NCBI RefSeq assembly: GCF_000004195.4
Contig: NC_030678.2
Coordinates: 30,852,201 to 30,916,200, forward strand
From: Xenopus tropicalis
Taxonomy: Eukaryota; Chordata; Amphibia; Anura; Pipidae
Length of the DNA stretch: 64,000 nt
Direction of reading: 5' to 3'
Numbering within the stretch: position 1 is the stretch's first letter; each line of letters starts with the position of its first letter. The notes under the pieces are model-generated. The model did no database searches and was not told where the DNA came from. It saw only the letters and a program-made list of their open reading frames with translations. The position numbers were made by a program, and so were the translations under genes. Positions 61,601 through 64,000 of the stretch are shown here, one piece after another.

Positions 61601-63933
61601 TCATGATTCCTCAGTTCACATATTAGTAAATGTGCCCCATGTTATTGGTATGGCATTTGGTTTCTTCATACTATTCAAAACAGAATTTTTAAAAAATGAA
61701 TCCAAGACCCAGATTATAATGAGTAAGAAAAAAATAGAGACCAATATACAAATGGTTGGAATGCAAGATTAATACCTTCTTTAATAAGAGGATCTATTTT
61801 ATGTTATGTATTTCAAGCCACCCCATTGTGGAGTCACATTTCCAAAACAACAGACCCACAAAGAAAAAGGCCACAAGACAGAAGGCAAGTTAGGTGAGTT
61901 GACATATCTACATAAGGTAACACAATGAGATGCATCAGCACACCTACCCACAGCAACCACCCAGATTAGCTATAATTAGTGTGCCTGCAGTAGACAGGCA
62001 GTGGCACATGGGGAGATTAGTCGCGTATCGTATTGGTTATGCACTCCCAAACATGCCCAAGGCACATGATGCTATTGCTTACCCATAGTTTCAGCACTGC
62101 TTGGGGCCCAAGCAATTATAAGGGCCCCTGCATTTATACGTTTTGAATCTGTTTGACGGATGCCCTGCAACAGGAATTTAGTCCTAAGAATAATGTAGCA
62201 GGGTAGAATAAGGTGAAGCAGGGTCCCTTTGAATCCTAATTGCTATGCTTGTTTTCACCTATATGCAGAATCCTATACTTTGGTGGCATGGGCACCTTCA
62301 TGTTTATTTGTGAAAGTCAAGGCCATGGACAGAGACATAACTACAGATGAAGCAGACCCAGTGCTTGCAGTTGGGCCCAGGAGCATAGAGGCCCCAGAAA
62401 ACCCCTAATTAATGGGTAGAATAGGTTAATTTACCAATGTTTTGGGGTCCTATATTGAATTTGCTGTGAGGCCCAGTAACATCTAGTGACACCACTGGCC
62501 AAGGGATTAATGTTTTTATGTCTCTATATTTTGGCACTACAGAGAAGAACGAGAGCTGCTTAGGAAGCAAGTCGCAGAGAGACAGAAAACAGAAGAAAAG
62601 ATACAACGTCTTCGAGAACAAGAACAAAAAAAGTAAAGGAAAATTTATGGGAGGATGTAACAACTGGAACCAAGGCTAGGAAACCTAGGGCCAGATTCAA
62701 TTCAGTAAGAAAAAGTTATCTCATGGTTTATCCAGTAAAAACTCATGGACAAGATCCAATTCAATTCCAGTTTTTTTCCCCACAAACAAACAGTTTTCAC
62801 AAACTAAAGTTTAAGACGTTTTACTGACTTGAATTGTATCTCAAATTGAATCTTGTTCATTTTTACAGGATAAACGTTTTTCTCACTGAAATGAATCTGG
62901 CCCTAGTGGGATATGGTATTTAATATAGTGCCACTTATCTTACATCTAGAAAATATCATGCACCCATATCGAATTCTATTCAATGATTGATTGCACCCTA
63001 AATTTGTACAGAACCGGCCAGGCCCACTAATATATATACTTATACGTGTCTTTAATAGCCTTTTAAAAGTCTATAAATACTTGATCAAGAAATCAAGTCA
63101 GGTCAGTATATTTGATGAATAAGACAATTCCTCCCACTGGTAAAAAACACACATAATTACAAGAGGCAGGTGGATTTTGGATGGGACCAAGGCACAGTTA
63201 ATGGCTGTTTATGAGTACAAAGGCAATGCCGCAGTCTTCTCTAAAGATGTCTCCTTGACAAATACAAAAGGGTAACTGTGCCTTTAAATGAAAAACACAA
63301 TAATTGTAAATTCACAGTCACGAAGGAGCCAGCATTTTCCCACACACAACAGAGACACATTTAAGTCAAACATCAATTATTTAGGTCTTTAAAATGAATC
63401 ACAACAACAGAGTGTGCCCAGATAAATAGAGAAGGTCATTCATAAAGCAACACAATTTCAGGAACACTTGTTTTGATACAGGGAACAAACAGACATTTGT
63501 GTCTTGAGGTCATACAGAAATTTAATTTAGAGAGTTTATAAGATTAAGTGATGTCTGATTGAATAAATAGAAGGGAAAACATTACATTGTTACTTGCATC
63601 TGATACCAGTTATCATCAATAACATTACTGAGTGTGGCAGAAAAGCAATAAAGTGCAATCTCTGGTTTCACTAGAGCGCATTATTGAATTTAGATACTTT
63701 AGATAATCACTTTAATTCACTAATGTCGGATATAGCATTTAATTTTGTCTAGCCATGTCAGGATCTGTATATATACTGTAATAATGGTAAATTATTTTTA
63801 TATAGAGAACTTTTTTACTTTTGCCATATCTCTGATATACAGGCAGGAGGAAGAGAGGCTCAACAGATTACTTGAAGACACCAAGAAAAGGTTTGATGCA
63901 CAGAAAGCTCATCTTGAAAAGGAGCTTATGCAG
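49520..63933 (+). CDS. unrecognised TBC-like, coiled-coil protein (12 exons, partial)
   Basis: Twelve plus-strand exons (49520-49658, 51963-52186, 54362-54479, 55186-55314, 56738-56964, 57125-57227, 59443-59517, 60388-60527, 60685-60838, 61818-61893, 62543-62632, 63843-63933) all have GT-AG borders. Their phases agree throughout, giving 1566 bp = 522 codons without a stop. Both ends are open: no start ATG was found upstream, and the last donor at 63934 leads off the window. Residues 1-121 are helical. Residues 122-165 (PLPTSIRNLVWKLQL) resemble the N-terminal RxxVW region of TBC Rab-GAP domains, and residues 339-375 (LLYVWDQYILGL, then a hydrophobic helix) resemble the later WDxxL region. The catalytic Arg and Gln finger motifs are not evident, so GAP activity is doubtful. 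Residues from about 440 are Lys/Glu/Arg-rich coiled coil. I cannot name the gene. Existence of the gene is near certain; function is inference. Confidence 0.88.
49994..50174. repeat. unclassified TE-like repeat
   Basis: GGCCCAGATTTGTAGCGAGG on the left and ACAAATCCGGCAC on the right are partly inverted. GC-rich interior with GGCCTAGGGCGGCAC. Lies in the first supported intron of the TBC-like gene. Confidence 0.45.
50497..50761. mobile_element. TTAA/TTTA-type transposon (CTGGCCATACA ends)
   Basis: TAAAGCTGGCCATACATG to GTGTATGGCCAGCTTTA, inverted ends. Interior GATTCAGCCCTGAATG and GAAACGAGGTTTCGTAC are shared with 1192-1539. An end fragment of the family lies at about 51700-51753. Confidence 0.75.
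51963..52186 (+). CDS. TBC-like gene, exon b
   Basis: The acceptor must be TTGTAAG at 51956-51962. The CTTTAG slightly upstream would leave an in-frame TAA or the wrong frame, whereas TC after the AAG completes the split Val codon of exon a. Donor GTAAGT at 52187. It encodes HLDKLISLLLNQAGCLNFNG, then LIDVAGDVYNKVSTHISSCL and further helix to HIYDGV. It leaves in phase 0. Confidence 0.8.
52280..52925. repeat. composite TE-like region
   Basis: Inverted blocks GTGCCTATTGATGC and GCATCAATAGGCGCAGCAC (about 52362-52440) and a following segment GGGGTAGACAGGTAGCTGAG to CTGCCTACCTCTAGTTCCAG, with relatives near 42930 and 47255. Open frames of about 100 codons on both strands here are shadows. Position is just after exon b. 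Confidence 0.45.
53868..53985 (+). repeat. tRNA-derived SINE fragment
   Basis: GGGTTCAATTCTGACC resembles the B-box region; TGTTTGTGTTAGAGTTCC follows as in the SINE middle. Diverged. Confidence 0.4.
54362..54479 (+). CDS. TBC-like gene, exon c (RxxVW region)
   Basis: Acceptor TTTTGCACAG ends at 54361; donor GTATGA at 54480. It encodes VNILEKRPSLKLKLRVLFNQ, then PLPTSIRNLVWKLQLSNTK. The PLPxSIRxLVWxL pattern is what one sees at the start of a TBC fold. It leaves in phase 1. Confidence 0.85.
54565..54732. repeat. interspersed repeat with hairpin (reverse copy of about 901-1062)
   Basis: GAGCAATGAGGCTGTGACCA, CAGACAGCAACAAAAGATCC and TGCACTCACCCATTAT are the reverse complement of 975-1050. 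From 54622 to 54732 the ends AAAAGATC and GATCTTTT and the CACCCATTAT/ATAATGGGTG blocks form a hairpin of their own. Confidence 0.65.
54733..55094. mobile_element. near-perfect fold-back MITE, 362 bp
   Basis: Two arms of about 164 bp (54733-54896 and about 54931-55094) are reverse complements with only about two mismatches. A 34-base central segment contains GCATAATATGTTGTGCGC. Ends GGGCCCGATTCACTAAAG / CTTTAGTGAATCAGGCCC. It sits in the intron between exons c and d of the TBC-like gene, about 90 bp before exon d. No clear target duplication. Confidence 0.92.
55186..55314 (+). CDS. TBC-like gene, exon d
   Basis: Acceptor ATATGGCAG ends at 55185; donor GTAAGT at 55315. It encodes ARMEYLKQLSMNKARSMLDR, then DISLQCQDILTKVHAFQHLK and ANN. 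The acceptor has a weak pyrimidine tract, but it is the only one that keeps the frame. Phase 1 in and out. Confidence 0.8.
55455..55635 (-). repeat. tRNA-derived SINE (reverse)
   Basis: Read on the minus strand, the family order is present: head (AGAGTCATGGTGGTAATGG), B-box-like TCTGAATTTGAGTCTGACC, then CATACAGGCAGGTTAACTGG. Confidence 0.65.
55928..56372 (+). repeat. interspersed repeat (GTCTGGACTGGGA family), split by hAT
   Basis: Left piece 55928-55962 and right piece 56270-56372 join into a normal family copy once the hAT element at 55963-56269 is removed. Confidence 0.65.
55963..56269. mobile_element. hAT element (CAGGGGTCCCCAACC ends)
   Basis: CAGGGGTCCCCAACC to GGTTGGGGATCACTG, 307 bp, with 8-bp duplication CTGTAAGT / CTGTAAGA (55955-55962, 56270-56277; 7 of 8 match). 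Same family as 38435-38846 in opposite orientation. Confidence 0.87.
56608..56656 (-). repeat. SINE/LINE tail fragment (reverse)
   Basis: TTTATAAAGCGCCAACATAT then TCCGCAGTGCTG is the reverse complement of the tail at 20085-20135. Confidence 0.7.
56738..56964 (+). CDS. TBC-like gene, exon e
   Basis: A long T-rich tract and TTTAAAG acceptor end at 56737; donor GTAAAT at 56965. It encodes SVLRTMRNVLSYYHKLQHME, then PEPEYLLLLPLVQVALDSNP and LVEEYVAFMDYRPSIMHRPH. The RTMRNVLSYYHK-LLLPLV order resembles the middle of a TBC domain (LRxVLxxYxxxN, then the floor helix), but lacks the canonical YCQG-type motif. It leaves in phase 0. Confidence 0.87.
57125..57227 (+). CDS. TBC-like gene, exon f
   Basis: Acceptor TCATATAAG ends at 57124; donor GTAGGT at 57228. 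It encodes VSLRSDGLFKEMAQLLKNIA, then QNLAHTIENIYSSL. Amphipathic helix. Leaves in phase 1. Confidence 0.85.
57325..57420 (+). repeat. TACAGGTAT-type MITE fragment
   Basis: GTATGGGATTTGTTATACAG, then CTGTTATCCAAAAATCTCTG and TCTCCCATAGACTC resemble the left part of the 37908-38223 element. Confidence 0.5.
57488..57700 (+). repeat. LINE/SINE tail copy
   Basis: GTAAGCTCTATGGGGCAGG, ACTGTACAGTGCTGTATACA, then GCACTTTATAAATAAAG, followed by a CATA microsatellite (about 57685-57702). Typical 3' tail of an L2/CR1-like element. Confidence 0.65.
58215..58514. mobile_element. hAT element, diverged copy
   Basis: CAGGGGGTCACCAACC to GGTTGGGGATCACTG, 300 bp, interior collinear with 55963-56269. No clean target duplication remains, so it is older. 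Confidence 0.72.
59443..59517 (+). CDS. TBC-like gene, exon g
   Basis: Acceptor CTAAACTGCAG ends at 59442; donor GTATAT at 59518. It encodes AKTPEEALQVGLTKMLQPVI, then QVLFV. A short exon confirmed by phase on both sides (1 in, 1 out). Confidence 0.82.
60150..60331. mobile_element. SPIN-type (Space Invaders) hAT element, non-autonomous
   Basis: Termini CAGTGGTTCTCAACC / GGTTGAGAACCACTG with a perfect 8-bp duplication TTCCAGAG (60142-60149 and 60332-60339). Internal words AATACAGTTCCTCATGTTG, TGGTGACCCCCAACCATAG, GATGGTCTTAGGCGACCCC and GGGGTCACGACC match, in reverse, the SPIN non-autonomous sequence as I know it. 182 bp. In the intron just before exon h. Confidence 0.85.
60388..60527 (+). 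CDS. TBC-like gene, exon h (WDQY motif)
   Basis: Acceptor TCATCATAG ends at 60387; donor GTAAGT at 60528. It encodes GYLNMNTLLYVWDQYILGLN, then EPVYNCLSAFSLAFLILMHD and RLSTCIS. The LLYVWDQYIL-x-(15)-AFLILMHDRL stretch matches the pattern of the C-terminal half of TBC domains (RIWDxLL, then a hydrophobic helix, then (E/D)xL). This is the best domain evidence in the gene. It lies 56 bp downstream of a SPIN transposon copy. Confidence 0.88.
60685..60838 (+). CDS. TBC-like gene, exon i
   Basis: Acceptor CTTATCCAG ends at 60684; donor GTGAGT at 60839. It encodes HHELETVIKTQGPALSVDEF, then QIVIDKYFYSELFSQLNREG and PLPVHDPTQ. Enters in phase 0, leaves in phase 1. Confidence 0.88.
61040..61510. repeat. 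unclassified repeat with CCC-rich tandem words
   Basis: Repeated CCATTT(A/C)CC(A/C) words between 61380 and 61450, followed by GAAAAAGGTGGCAACCCT, a block also seen near 30990 and 44950. No gene; lies between exons i and j. Confidence 0.45.
61818..61893 (+). CDS. TBC-like gene, exon j (small, found by phase)
   Basis: Exon i leaves in phase 1, but the next obvious exon (62543) needs phase 2, so an exon had to be missing. This 76-bp block has acceptor TATTTCAAG (ends 61817) and donor GTGAGT at 61894. It stays open in the one allowed frame and converts phase 1 to 2. It encodes ATPLWSHISKTTDPQRKRPQ, then DRRQV(R), a basic linker before the coiled coil. Confidence 0.75.
62543..62632 (+). CDS. TBC-like gene, exon k (coiled coil)
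   Basis: Acceptor TTTGGCACTACAG ends at 62542; donor GTAAAG at 62633. It encodes EERELLRKQVAERQKTEEKI, then QRLREQEQKK, a highly charged coiled coil. A second frame is also open, but only this one continues into the next exon's coiled coil. Confidence 0.85.
62688..62903. mobile_element. MITE with GGGCCAGATTCAATTCAGT ends, TA target
   Basis: Left GGGCCAGATTCAATTCAGT, right ACTGAAATGAATCTGGCCC, flanked by TA (62686-62687, 62904-62905). 216 bp; inner arms with AAACTCATGGACAAGATCC also fold. A TA target suggests a Tc1/mariner-type mobiliser. Confidence 0.75.
63843..63933 (+). CDS. TBC-like gene, exon l (coiled coil, last in window)
   Basis: Acceptor CTGATATACAG ends at 63842; donor GTTTGG at 63934. 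It encodes QEEERLNRLLEDTKKRFDAQ, then KAHLEKELMQ. It leaves in phase 0 and the gene continues past 64000. Confidence 0.87.
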
Positions 63934-64000
63934 GTTTGGCACCCCCTAATTTCACACTTAAGCTGGCAATACATCAGCCTGCCCAAAAGGATGCAGTCCT

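Overview
The window is vertebrate nuclear DNA from a frog, most likely Xenopus (X. tropicalis or a close relative). It is AT-rich, with short exons bounded by GT-AG introns, long introns, and a dense load of non-autonomous DNA transposons: hAT elements with 8-bp target duplications, TTAA-flanked elements, PIF/Harbinger-like elements and fold-back MITEs. There is also a tRNA-derived SINE with an LINE-like tail and an L1-type LINE fragment. A SPIN-type hAT copy at 60150-60331 fits Xenopus, one of the lineages from which SPIN was described. There are no prokaryotic features, CRISPR arrays or recognisable tRNA/rRNA genes. Most long open frames in the window are chance readings of repeats.

Left part (1-17.1 kb, minus strand): the 5' half of a TRPV cation-channel gene. 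Four coding exons (17102-16882, 14016-13874, 6122-5970, 530-390) join in perfect phase. They give about 220 residues: the cytosolic N-terminus and the first ankyrin repeats. The rest of the channel, including the pore, lies off the left edge. The sequence resembles TRPV2 most, with TRPV1-like segments.

Middle (17.1-49.5 kb): a gene desert made mostly of repeats. I see one possible orphan minus-strand exon (29539-29612), one possible 5' UTR exon (22818 leftwards donor), an L1-type ORF2 remnant (about 36980-37626), two minisatellites and several MITEs.

Right part (49.5-64 kb, plus strand): twelve consecutive coding exons of one gene running off the right edge. All phases agree and they encode 522 residues. 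The protein has a divergent TBC-like (Rab-GAP-like) central region followed by charged coiled coil. I could not name it. The two genes are head-to-head (divergent), about 32 kb apart.

The most notable non-genic items are: the SPIN copy; two independent hAT insertions that carry the same 20-34 bp minisatellite; a nearly perfect 362-bp hairpin inside an intron of the plus-strand gene; and a TTAA insertion with a natural empty site in a paralogous block of the same TRPV intron.
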